Counted from the first letter of the stretch, positions 1-5,874 are shown. The stretch is 5,874 nt of DNA from Candidatus Kerfeldbacteria bacterium (GCA_903867845.1 CAIPSZ010000071.1:1-5874); one strand, 5' to 3'. Made by a program: numbers and translations. Notes: generated from the letters alone by a model not told the origin.

Positions 1-24
1 TATGCCCGTTTTTCGTACAAAATG

Positions 25-41
25 CCGAGCATAATGCTCGG
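25..41. repeat. Perfect 8-1-8 inverted repeat
   Basis: CCGAGCAT, a single A, then ATGCTCGG: a perfect inverted repeat. As RNA it would fold into a 7-bp stem with a 3-nt loop (TAA). It is followed by ATCAAAAAGG rather than a T-tract, so it is not a standard intrinsic terminator for the plus strand. The minus-strand reading (CATTTTGTACG after the stem) is also a poor terminator. It is the first of three palindromes in a row at this edge. CATAAT at 30-35 inside it resembles a -10 box, but no good -35 lies at the right distance. Function unknown. Confidence 0.75.
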
Positions 42-69
42 ATCAAAAAGGCGACTAAATGCTCCGCAA

Positions 70-83
70 ATATGCCGGCATAT
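70..83. repeat. Perfect 14-bp palindrome
   Basis: ATATGCCGGCATAT reads identically on both strands with no spacer. It is too tight to make a useful RNA hairpin, so if functional it is more likely a dimeric protein-binding or recombination site. It is the second of three palindromes spaced about 31-36 bp centre to centre in front of the first gene. No match to a known operator is claimed. Confidence 0.7.
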
Positions 84-100
84 ATCGCCCACACCAAAAA

Positions 101-115
101 TGATCCCAGGGATCA
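101..115. repeat. Perfect 7-1-7 inverted repeat
   Basis: TGATCCC, a single A, then GGGATCA: a perfect inverted repeat and the third palindrome in the series. It lies just before a C/A-rich stretch (about 114-150) and supplies the in-frame TGA (101-103) that closes the reading frame upstream of the first gene. It could be an operator-like site or part of a small repetitive palindromic element. The sequence alone does not decide. Confidence 0.7.
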
Positions 116-135
116 ACAACAAAACTGTCAAAACA

Positions 136-203
136 CAACAACAAGCAACACTCGTTGGTCGTCGCTCGTGTTGCTCGTCGTTGCTCTTCGTTGCTCGTTG
201 TTG
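136..203. repeat. Imperfect long inverted repeat (fold-back of C/A-rich and G/T-rich arms)
   Basis: The left arm at 136-149 (CAACAACAAGCAAC) is complementary to the right arm at 190-203 (GTTGCTCGTTGTTG) at 13 of 14 positions, leaving a loop of about 40 nt. The right arm lies inside the 10-bp tandem repeat, so other registers can pair less well. A transcript starting upstream could fold this region over the first possible start codons of the first gene (TTG 155, ATG 212, ATG 215). Whether that matters for expression is unknown. Confidence 0.5.
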
Positions 204-1036
204 CTCTCCCCATGATGCAAGATGTGAACGCGAGCAACCTCATTGGAACGCGGTACCTCTTCGCGGCAACAGTACCACTTATTGTTGGTCTAGCATTACT
301 CCTGCGTCCACTTCGTCACCGCCTGCAGTATCTCATTGTGGTAAGTGCAATTCTCGCCATTGCTGGGGCTATAAACTTCGTTCCCTGGTATACGGCGAGT
401 GCATCAGCTCACTCCCTGCAGACCCAGCTGACGAAACAACTCCCAATCCTCCCGCTGCACAGCCTAGTGAAAGTAGGCGGATTGCAGGGCGAGTACAGTG
501 GCGCCTTTGCATGGTACGCGCGGCGTTCGTTTCCAGAAATGCTCTATGCAGTCACGCACCGCGATGACCTCTACGCCGCTGCAGCTTTCGAGCCGTCGGT
601 TCTGTGTGGTAGTTCACTAACGAGCACGCTGTACCAGTTTAGCTGGAGTGAGACGAGCCACAGTTTGACGCGGAACACCGACCTGGCGAGTAGTGACCTG
701 CTACCCACTGGGCACGAGTCAGTCCAGGTGCACGTGCAATCCATTGGTACTGGAAAGTACGACGTATCTTGGAGTCCCGAACAAGCTGCCCAGGAATACC
801 GATCCATCGTCCTCACCACGCGGGGTACGAGTGCAACACAGGTACACCTCGCGATGGCGACTGCTACGGGGCAAACATTCCAGTCGGTCGGCCTTTCCAT
901 TCCTGCGGGTGTGACAAATACCCTTGTGCAAACGTGCGGTTTGTCACCGTGGGTGCTCACCCATCGGTCTTCTGCGCGCTTTACTTTTCAACCCGCACTG
1001 CAACTTGACGCCGTTACCTTTACCGAACCACGATGA
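155..1036 (+). CDS. C-terminal part of a polytopic membrane protein, probably 5'-truncated (glycosyltransferase-like)
   Basis: About 293 residues from TTG 155. ATG 212 (274 residues) is the first ATG and an equally possible start; neither has a ribosome binding site. I give the longer form because the hydrophobic run before the ATG looks like the end of a membrane helix. Two helices are visible, near residues 34-50 and 57-77, after a GTRYLF motif. That motif resembles the RYLYxP segment before the last helices of PMT/TMTC-like membrane glycosyltransferases. An extracytoplasmic part follows: a loop with GGLQGEYSGAFAWYARR (108-124), then a beta-rich C-terminal domain (about 188-293). Cys151 and Cys261 could form a disulfide. 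No upstream frame supplies the many N-terminal helices such proteins normally have, so this looks like a remnant or the 3' piece of a broken gene. The stop overlaps the next start as ATGA. That the frame is coding is fairly sure; the family is a tentative inference. Confidence 0.65.
   Translation: MVVARVARRCSSLLVVALPMMQDVNASNLIGTRYLFAATVPLIVGLALLLRPLRHRLQYLIVVSAILAIAGAINFVPWYTASASAHSLQTQLTKQLPILPLHSLVKVGGLQGEYSGAFAWYARRSFPEMLYAVTHRDDLYAAAAFEPSVLCGSSLTSTLYQFSWSETSHSLTRNTDLASSDLLPTGHESVQVHVQSIGTGKYDVSWSPEQAAQEYRSIVLTTRGTSATQVHLAMATATGQTFQSVGLSIPAGVTNTLVQTCGLSPWVLTHRSSARFTFQPALQLDAVTFTEPR
170..209 (+). repeat. Four-copy 10-bp tandem repeat, core GTTGCTC plus 3 variable bases
   Basis: Four consecutive units begin GTTGCTC at 170, 180, 190 and 200, followed by GTC, TTC, GTT and TCC. 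Degenerate units precede them (GTCGCTCGT at 161-169 and GTTGGTC at 154-160). The unit is not a multiple of three, so any gain or loss of one copy changes the reading frame entering the downstream gene. The array lies across its earliest possible coding region and ends 2 bases before its first ATG. It is not a CRISPR array: the units are far too short and have no unique spacers. Confidence 0.8.
1033..1036 (+). promoter_or_regulatory. ATGA stop/start overlap (translational coupling)
   Basis: The ATG of the asparagine-synthase-like gene shares bases with the TGA of the preceding gene. The 25 bases before it contain no purine-rich Shine-Dalgarno motif, so initiation probably depends on ribosomes terminating upstream and restarting. 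Coupling is inferred from the layout. Confidence 0.6.
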
Positions 1037-2589
1037 GCGATATGCGAACATTCCAGGGTTCTCCCAAACTCGTCCTGTACGGTTTCTCACCCGATACCCC
1101 GGAGGAAATTTTCTCGCGCGTTGCCCACGGTGCAAAACCCTCTTCGCTAAAAGGTGACTTTATCTTAGTTGCCGAAGGCGTTGATGCGCGAACCGGTGAC
1201 TCACTTATTGTATTCGTCTCGACGGTTATTGCTGCAATTCCGTACTACTACACCATTACCGCTGGTCGTTGCGTGCACGCGCCTGATGTTTTCACCTGCT
1301 GCCAGCAGGCAAAGCTTAGCTGGACGTGGGATTGGGAAGCCGTCGCTGACCTCGCGCTTTTTGATCACGTTATTGGCGATCGATCTTTGCACGCGGCAAT
1401 CCACCGAATCCCTGCAGCGAGTGTCGTGACCATTTGTGGTAACACGGTGCAAAGTGAAACCGAACCATTTTGGACAACGCTCTACCAGAACCTTCGCTAC
1501 GACGCGCGAAGTGAAAATGCCGCGAACGTGGTGATGGATATTCTTTCTGAAGTACCAGCATCACAACCAATTGCCCTTTCGCTGAGCGCTGGGTACGACA
1601 GCCGGGTGCTCCTGGCTGCGCTGACGCACCAGCAGCGTGATGTGCAAACCGCGACCATGGGGGACAGCCAGGCAACTGATGCGCGTATTGCCCAGCAACT
1701 CGCGACGTCCGTGCACGACCCGTTTACTCGCGTGGAGCTTACACCTGATGACTACGTCCGAAATGCCCGCGAAATTCTTACGTGCACGAGCGGGGAAAAA
1801 GTGTTCACGCACTGGCACACCGGCATCTACGCCAACCGCGCACCGTTCACTTCTAGTCAGCTACATATTGCCGGATCGAATGGTGAGTTCGCGCGGAGTA
1901 CGTTATGTGATAAAGGAATGTTCGCGCAAGCCCTAGATGCATTCCCAATACTCAACTGGCAGACGTGGATTACCCGACAGCATCAAGCCCAGAACTGGAT
2001 TGTTCCCGACCTCGTACGCGCACTTGGCACGCAGACACCCTTTGCCCGTGCGCTCAATGCCAAAACGCTGTTGCGCGAAGTTCCAGTAGGGGAGTATTGT
2101 TTCGGCGATGGCTTGGATGTGTTCTACGCCACGCAGCGCGTTCGCAATTTCATTGGCTTAGGCGTAGCGCTGTACCGCAACCACTGGCCGACCATGTCGC
2201 CATTCCTCGACGCGCGTTTCATTACCTATAGCGCACACCTTCCCCGACACGAAAAGCTCGCTAACCGATTACCCCGAAAGATTATCCAGCAGTTGCAACC
2301 GAAGCTGCTCGATTTCCCGACGGATGAACGTGGGGTACCCATGCGCGTGAAGCCTTCACTCATCTACTTCCGCAAGCACGCACAGGTCCGTGGCTACCAG
2401 CAGTACCGCGCCGCGCAAGCATTACCGCAAGTCCAGCAGTGGGCACGGGCAGGCTACCAAGTCTTATCTGGTGGGCAAAAGGAATATGTACCTGACCAAG
2501 CGTACCAATGGAATTTTGGGATAACCATTGGCGCGATCTTGGACGTATTGCAGGAAAAAGGTATTTCACTTTCATCAAGCACTTTGTGA
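1033..2589 (+). CDS. Asparagine-synthase-like protein with cysteine-less amidotransferase domain
   Basis: A 518-residue cytoplasmic protein. Residues about 40-135 follow the GATase class II fold pattern (GDF near 41-43, HRIPAA near 124-129), but the N-terminus reads MSDMR instead of the MCG that supplies the nucleophilic Cys2 of glutamine-hydrolysing members. The synthetase half carries a PP-loop, LSAGYDSR at 184-191, equivalent to SGGxDS with the first Gly replaced by Ala. It also has TMGDSQATDARIAQQLA (208-224), GSNGEFAR (281-288, in place of the usual GDGGDE-like segment) and SPFLDARF (389-396), which matches the conserved R/SPFLD motif. Known family members activate a carboxylate with ATP and amidate it; relatives in surface-glycan clusters are thought to act on sugars or peptides. 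Without Cys2 this one would need free ammonia or a partner, or would transfer another nucleophile. Placement between membrane and glycosyltransferase genes suggests glycan modification. Family assignment is strong; the substrate is unknown. Confidence 0.9.
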   Translation: MSDMRTFQGSPKLVLYGFSPDTPEEIFSRVAHGAKPSSLKGDFILVAEGVDARTGDSLIVFVSTVIAAIPYYYTITAGRCVHAPDVFTCCQQAKLSWTWDWEAVADLALFDHVIGDRSLHAAIHRIPAASVVTICGNTVQSETEPFWTTLYQNLRYDARSENAANVVMDILSEVPASQPIALSLSAGYDSRVLLAALTHQQRDVQTATMGDSQATDARIAQQLATSVHDPFTRVELTPDDYVRNAREILTCTSGEKVFTHWHTGIYANRAPFTSSQLHIAGSNGEFARSTLCDKGMFAQALDAFPILNWQTWITRQHQAQNWIVPDLVRALGTQTPFARALNAKTLLREVPVGEYCFGDGLDVFYATQRVRNFIGLGVALYRNHWPTMSPFLDARFITYSAHLPRHEKLANRLPRKIIQQLQPKLLDFPTDERGVPMRVKPSLIYFRKHAQVRGYQQYRAAQALPQVQQWARAGYQVLSGGQKEYVPDQAYQWNFGITIGAILDVLQEKGISLSSSTL

Positions 2590-4070
2590 ACACATCTTCG
2601 CTCACACCTCTACGCATGTTCGGACTCGCTGCGGTTTGCAGCGTCTTCATTGAAGTCTGGTCATTCGTTGGCTTGAACCACAGTAGCGTACGAGTGGCAC
2701 TGTGGGTTGCAATCGTGCTGCTTGCCATAGTTCTTGCTTGGCGTCAGCCAATGCTCGCGCTCAGTCTTGTGGTCATCGAATTAGTCCTAGGCGGGAAAGG
2801 ATACCTGGCCAGCGTGTCGTCAATTGGCGGACAAGGCATGTCCATGCGCTTAGGTATCTTCCTTGCGGTATTTGTAGTTTGGGCGCTACGCGCGCTTCGT
2901 ACCCGACAGATCTGGGGTACCCAGCGACCATTCCGGTGGTTCTGGTTGGGCATGATCGGGATTGTCGCGTGGTCGGTCATAGTGGGCATCCTGCACCACA
3001 ACGGTATTCGTGCGGTGTACTTGGATGCGAATGCATTCCTCTTCCTCGGGCTCGTTCCAGCGTTCGGCTGGTTGAAAAATCGCGATGAGCTGTACCGGAT
3101 CATTGGCGCCCTAGGTGGCGCGCTCGTCGTCGTGGCGTTTGAAACGGGTTTTGCCCAAGTACTCTTCAACCACATTGCGGTGGGAACGGTGTGGAATTTC
3201 TTCCACTGGATTCACGTGACTGGAGTGGGGGAGGTAACCATGATTAGCAGTAACCTGTTCCGCATCTTTTTCCGGAGTCACGTGTACGGACTGCTCGCTT
3301 TTGCCGTCGGCATTGGCCTGAGCATGCGCGAATTAAAAAACCATACCTGGATGTGGCGTGGCACGGCGGCCGCTGGGCTGTTCGTCACTATCATAAGTCT
3401 TTCGCGAAGCTTCTGGTTAGGCGGTGCCGTTGGCCTGATTGCCGGAGTGCTTGCCGTAGTTTCGACGCCAACGCTACGTCACGACTGGAAAAAATTGTTC
3501 GTCAATGTGGGCATCCCGGTGCTCCTCGGCATTCTTGCGTTCCAATGGGCGTTGAACTTCCCGGGATTATGGGGTGGGCACCCGAATGCAAACCTCCTCC
3601 AAGCGCGCTTAGACGTACAGACTGAATCGGCAGCATCGTCGCGACGAGAACTCCTTCCAGTCATAACGAAGGCAATATTCCAGCACCCCGTAGTTGGGAG
3701 TGGTTTGGGAACATCGCTTACGTTCAAAACCCTAGACCCGCGGGTGAACATCACCAAGAATCCGACTGGAACGAATTACACGAGCACGGCATTTGAACTC
3801 GGCTGGCATGCCTTTGCCATGCAATTTGGCCTACCACTTTTCGCGCTGTACGTTGGCATGTTGGGGTGGTTCTTCTGGATTGGTTGGAGGAAGATACGGA
3901 CGAGTGCGGACGAGCGCTGGCCACTCCTGGGCTTTTGGGTTGCTGGGGTCGCGCTCTGCGGCGTTCACCTAACGACGCCGTACCTAAACCACCCCCTTGG
4001 CTTAGGCATCCTCATGCTCATTGCCTGCGCATTCGCACTCGTACCGGACCAAACTCATGCCGAGCGTTGA
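2508..4070 (+). CDS. O-antigen ligase/polymerase-type membrane protein (Wzy_C/WaaL-like)
   Basis: 520 residues from ATG 2508, with about ten or more hydrophobic segments across the length. Family hallmarks are SLSRSFWLG (297-305, the usual SRgxW/L segment), a long hydrophilic loop between late helices (about 350-430), HPVVGSGLGTS in that loop (393-403, matching the PxxGxGxGt pattern), and FELGWHAFAMQFGLP (429-443), matching the E-x-G...G-L-P helix after the loop. The protein probably polymerises lipid-linked repeat units or transfers glycan to an acceptor on the outer face of the membrane. The listed start overlaps the previous gene by 82 nt. GTG 2586, forming GTGA with the previous stop, would give 494 residues and match the junction style of the cluster. 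The extra N-terminal residues (MEFWDNHWRDLGRIAGKRY) look protein-like, so I keep the ATG. Polymerase and ligase cannot be told apart from sequence alone, so no symbol is given. Confidence 0.85.
   Translation: MEFWDNHWRDLGRIAGKRYFTFIKHFVNTSSLTPLRMFGLAAVCSVFIEVWSFVGLNHSSVRVALWVAIVLLAIVLAWRQPMLALSLVVIELVLGGKGYLASVSSIGGQGMSMRLGIFLAVFVVWALRALRTRQIWGTQRPFRWFWLGMIGIVAWSVIVGILHHNGIRAVYLDANAFLFLGLVPAFGWLKNRDELYRIIGALGGALVVVAFETGFAQVLFNHIAVGTVWNFFHWIHVTGVGEVTMISSNLFRIFFRSHVYGLLAFAVGIGLSMRELKNHTWMWRGTAAAGLFVTIISLSRSFWLGGAVGLIAGVLAVVSTPTLRHDWKKLFVNVGIPVLLGILAFQWALNFPGLWGGHPNANLLQARLDVQTESAASSRRELLPVITKAIFQHPVVGSGLGTSLTFKTLDPRVNITKNPTGTNYTSTAFELGWHAFAMQFGLPLFALYVGMLGWFFWIGWRKIRTSADERWPLLGFWVAGVALCGVHLTTPYLNHPLGLGILMLIACAFALVPDQTHAER
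2586..2589 (+). promoter_or_regulatory. Alternative GTG start coupled to the upstream stop (GTGA)
   Basis: GTG at 2586-2588 is in frame with the membrane protein and overlaps the TGA (2587-2589) of the asparagine-synthase-like gene. This mirrors the ATGA junctions at 1033 and 4980. It competes with ATG 2508 as the true start. Neither has a convincing Shine-Dalgarno sequence; an AGGAAAAAGG run lies about 25-35 bases upstream, too far for normal spacing. Confidence 0.4.
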
Positions 4071-4983
4071 CGTCTCCATTGTCACCTGGAATAGTGCGGC
4101 AGTGCTCGAACGACTGTTGCAAGATCTTGTTGCGCAGAGTTGCGTACCGGCGAGGATCACCGTTGTCGATAACGGATCATCTGATGAATCGCGTGACATT
4201 GCACGACGCTACCCTGAAGTAGAAGTCATTGCACTTGCCGAGAATACGGGATTTGCTCACGCCCACAACATTGGTATTGCGGCTGGATCAAGCGATTACG
4301 TTTTTGTCGTCAATCCAGACGTTCGTCTCGATCCAAAGTATTTGGAAACGCTGGTGACTTTTGCCGAGCAGGTAGGGGATGCGGGTTCTTTCGTTGGAAC
4401 CGTTCAGCGTCCAGATGGCGCAATAGATACGACCGGTCTTATGGTGTCACGAACGCGCATTGTTCGCGATCGACAGAATGCGTTCACCCACCCAACGGCA
4501 ATCTTCGGCGTTTCTGGGGCAGTCGCGCTATATCGCCGTCGCGCGCTGGACGCAGTGAAGAATTCCGGCCAGGTGTTTCATGAAGCACTGTTCGCGTATA
4601 AAGAAGATGTTGAACTTGCCTGGCGTTTGCAGTGGGCGGGGTGGGGAGCGTTCTGCGTTCCACATGCCCGGGCAGTCCATGAACGGGAAGTACGCGTCGA
4701 AACCAAGCGCTCACGTCGAAGCCAACGTCGTCGTTTCCTGAGCTACCGTAATCACCTTTTACTCTTCGCATTAGTAGAAACGCCAGGCACCTTCTGGCCA
4801 GAGGCATGGGCTATCCTGCCTGCCGAACTCGGCCGTTTTGCGTACCTCACCTGCACGGACCCACGCACGACATTCCGCGCTCTTGCTGCAGCAGTCAAAA
4901 TGTGGCACGCTGCAAGAATGTTCGCCGCGCATGATTCGCGTCGTAACCGTAGTGCGAAAATGCGAACGATCCTGCATGTATGA
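4057..4983 (+). CDS. Family 2 glycosyltransferase (WbbL/rhamnosyltransferase-like)
   Basis: 308 residues from ATG 4057. A longer TTG start at 4021 would add 12 residues lacking any fold element, whereas PSVDVSIVTWNS is the normal first strand of a GT-A domain. Visible motifs are VDNGSSD (37-43), NTGFAHAHNIGI (63-74), the DXD-type metal/nucleotide-sugar site VVNPDV (84-89), an acceptor-region GVSGAVALYRRRAL (151-164), and YKEDVELAWRLQWAGW (181-196) with the likely catalytic Glu-Asp pair at 183-184. A very basic stretch (about residues 211-231) then leads to RNHLLLFAL, a probable membrane-contacting helix. This is an inverting transferase adding a sugar from a nucleotide donor to a lipid-linked or growing surface glycan on the cytoplasmic side. 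WbbL-like members often use dTDP-rhamnose, but donor and acceptor cannot be read here. The start lies 14 nt inside the membrane-protein gene, so the two are probably co-translated. Confidence 0.92.
   Translation: MPSVDVSIVTWNSAAVLERLLQDLVAQSCVPARITVVDNGSSDESRDIARRYPEVEVIALAENTGFAHAHNIGIAAGSSDYVFVVNPDVRLDPKYLETLVTFAEQVGDAGSFVGTVQRPDGAIDTTGLMVSRTRIVRDRQNAFTHPTAIFGVSGAVALYRRRALDAVKNSGQVFHEALFAYKEDVELAWRLQWAGWGAFCVPHARAVHEREVRVETKRSRRSQRRRFLSYRNHLLLFALVETPGTFWPEAWAILPAELGRFAYLTCTDPRTTFRALAAAVKMWHAARMFAAHDSRRNRSAKMRTILHV
4980..4983 (+). promoter_or_regulatory. ATGA stop/start overlap between the two glycosyltransferase genes
   Basis: The ATG of the second glycosyltransferase overlaps the TGA of the first. 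The preceding 25 bases lack a Shine-Dalgarno motif. As at 1033, termination-reinitiation is the likely way ribosomes load, which would keep output of the two enzymes in proportion. Confidence 0.6.
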
Positions 4984-5816
4984 GTGAAATACCTGACGTT
5001 TCGATTATCATCTTGAACTTCAAATCGCGTGGCCTGCTCCGGCAGTGCTTGCGAGGTATTTCGACGTCTGGAGACCGCGTTCAGAAACAGGTAATTGTGG
5101 TCGATAACGCTTCCAACGATGGAAGTGTGGAAATGATCGAGCACGATTTTCCCGACGTGACTTTTGTTGCCTCACCAGTAAATGGTGGTTTTGCGGCCGG
5201 TATGAATTTGGGCTTGCATCGCGCAACGGGTCGTTACGTCGTACTCCTCAATCCAGATATTGCTATCATGGATAAGCCGATTGATCGTCTCGTCGCGTTC
5301 ATGGACCAGCACCCGCGAGTTGGCCTAGCGGGTCCGAAGCTCTTGAATCCGGACGGAACCGTGCAAGATTCGTGCTACCGTTTTCACCGCACGCTCACAC
5401 CGCTGTACCGTCGCAGTCCGTTAGGGAAATTACCCGGCATCCGCAAACACCTACGTGAGTTTGTCATGAGCGACTTCGATCACAAGGAAAGTCGACCCGT
5501 GGACTGGCTACTCGGTGCGTTTCTCATTATGCGTGCGGAAACGTATAAAATGGTTGGGCCAATGGACGATCGTTTCTTCTTGTACTTTGAAGATGTTGAT
5601 TGGTGCCGGCGAACGTGGGCAGCTGGATGGGAAGTATGGTACGTTGCCGAAGTTGAGTGCGTCCACTACCACAAGCGGGAATCCGCTGAGCACCCGGGTT
5701 TTCGTGGACTTTTTGCCTACCCCACGCAAATTCACATAAAGTCGTGGTGGCGGTACATTTCAAAGTACTCGGGTGTGCCACTACCCACCCATTCGTCCCG
5801 CGCGAATGAAAGCTAG
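4980..5816 (+). CDS. Family 2 glycosyltransferase (second, WbbL-like)
   Basis: A compact 278-residue GT-A protein. It begins PDVSIIILNFKS (5-16) and carries VDNASND (41-47), NGGFAAGMNLGL (68-79), the DXD-type NPDI (91-94), GPKLLNPDGTVQDSCYR (118-134, the segment typical of WbbL-like enzymes), WLLGAFLIMRAE (176-187) and FFLYFEDVDWCRRTWAAGW (199-217) with the probable catalytic Glu-Asp at 204-205. VHYHKRES (228-235) gives the conserved late histidine. It lacks the long basic C-terminal helical tail of its neighbour; the two share only the core motifs and are not a recent duplication. The expected role is adding a sugar to the same glycan after or before the first enzyme, in the cytoplasm at the membrane face. 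Members often transfer rhamnose or a related deoxysugar, but the donor is not determined here. It is the last gene in the window; the TAG stop is followed by 58 non-coding bases. Confidence 0.93.
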   Translation: MSEIPDVSIIILNFKSRGLLRQCLRGISTSGDRVQKQVIVVDNASNDGSVEMIEHDFPDVTFVASPVNGGFAAGMNLGLHRATGRYVVLLNPDIAIMDKPIDRLVAFMDQHPRVGLAGPKLLNPDGTVQDSCYRFHRTLTPLYRRSPLGKLPGIRKHLREFVMSDFDHKESRPVDWLLGAFLIMRAETYKMVGPMDDRFFLYFEDVDWCRRTWAAGWEVWYVAEVECVHYHKRESAEHPGFRGLFAYPTQIHIKSWWRYISKYSGVPLPTHSSRANES

Positions 5817-5832
5817 GCGAATTTGCGTACGG

Positions 5833-5861
5833 TTGACCCCAGCTAGAAAATCACGTACCAT
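5833..5861 (+). promoter_or_regulatory. Possible sigma-70-type promoter reading out of the window
   Basis: TTGACC (5833-5838) matches the -35 consensus at 5 of 6 positions and TACCAT (5856-5861) matches the -10 at 4 of 6, with a 17-nt spacer. It lies after the last stop (5816), in the only gap between genes after position 1036. That fits the end of the overlapping gene run and a new transcript beginning downstream. No terminator hairpin with a T-tract is visible between the stop and this site. The hexamer AGCTAG occurs at 5811-5816 and again at 5841-5846, probably by chance. Confidence 0.3.
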
Positions 5862-5874
5862 TGGGCACTACCAA

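Noticed and set aside
25..50. Intrinsic terminator at the left edge
   Set aside because: A good stem is present, but no T-tract follows on either strand.
154..210. CRISPR-like repeat array
   Set aside because: Units are 10 bp, directly abutting and without unique spacers, so this is a simple tandem repeat.
22..567. Long plus-strand open frame overlapping the start of the first gene
   Set aside because: The translation is rich in Cys, Arg, Ser and Pro with no domain or helix pattern. It overlaps the better-supported hydrophobic frame out of phase and has no homology-like motif.
571..960. Minus-strand open frame opposite the first gene
   Set aside because: It is antisense to a frame with a clear membrane-protein pattern, and its own translation shows no motif. 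The other long minus-strand frames opposite the recognised genes were rejected for the same reason.
4021..4056. Upstream TTG start for the first glycosyltransferase
   Set aside because: The 12 added residues are hydrophilic, precede the normal first GT-A strand and have no ribosome binding site. ATG 4057 fits the family start.
5817..5874. Start of another gene at the right edge
   Set aside because: The TTG at 5823 runs only seven codons before TAG, and no ATG or GTG start leads to an open frame before the window ends.

Overview
The window is a compact run of five plus-strand genes, and every one fits a cell-surface polysaccharide or glycan assembly locus. Base composition is moderate to GC-rich, the standard bacterial code works (TGA is used only as a stop), and neighbouring genes overlap by 4, 82 (or 4), 14 and 4 nt. 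No clear Shine-Dalgarno motif precedes any start. No taxonomic marker gene is present. A very compact, overlapping surface-glycan cluster of this protein style would suit an uncultivated small-genome bacterium such as the Candidate Phyla Radiation (Patescibacteria), but that is inference only.

Layout. Positions 1-210 are unlike the rest: three near-perfect palindromes (25-41, 70-83, 101-115), a C/A-rich stretch, and a four-copy 10-bp tandem repeat (170-209) that can fold back on the C/A-rich stretch. The first gene (155-1036) opens inside this repeat tract. It encodes what looks like only the last two membrane helices and the extracytoplasmic C-terminal domain of a polytopic membrane protein, so its front end appears lost or frame-shifted. 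Next come an asparagine-synthase-like protein whose N-terminal amidotransferase-type domain lacks the catalytic cysteine (1033-2589), an O-antigen ligase/polymerase-type membrane protein (2508-4070), and two different family-2 glycosyltransferases (4057-4983 and 4980-5816). The last 58 bases hold no gene, but contain a promoter-like sequence pointing out of the window.

Inferred joint role. The two cytoplasmic GT2 enzymes would add sugars to a lipid-linked or nucleotide-sugar-fed glycan. The asparagine-synthase-like enzyme could amidate, or otherwise modify through an adenylated intermediate, a carboxylate on a sugar or peptide. The Wzy/WaaL-like protein would polymerise the glycan or transfer it on the outer side of the membrane. 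The first gene resembles the tail of a membrane glycosyltransferase. The least ordinary parts are the repeat-rich left edge fused to a truncated gene, and the cysteine-less asparagine-synthase homologue.
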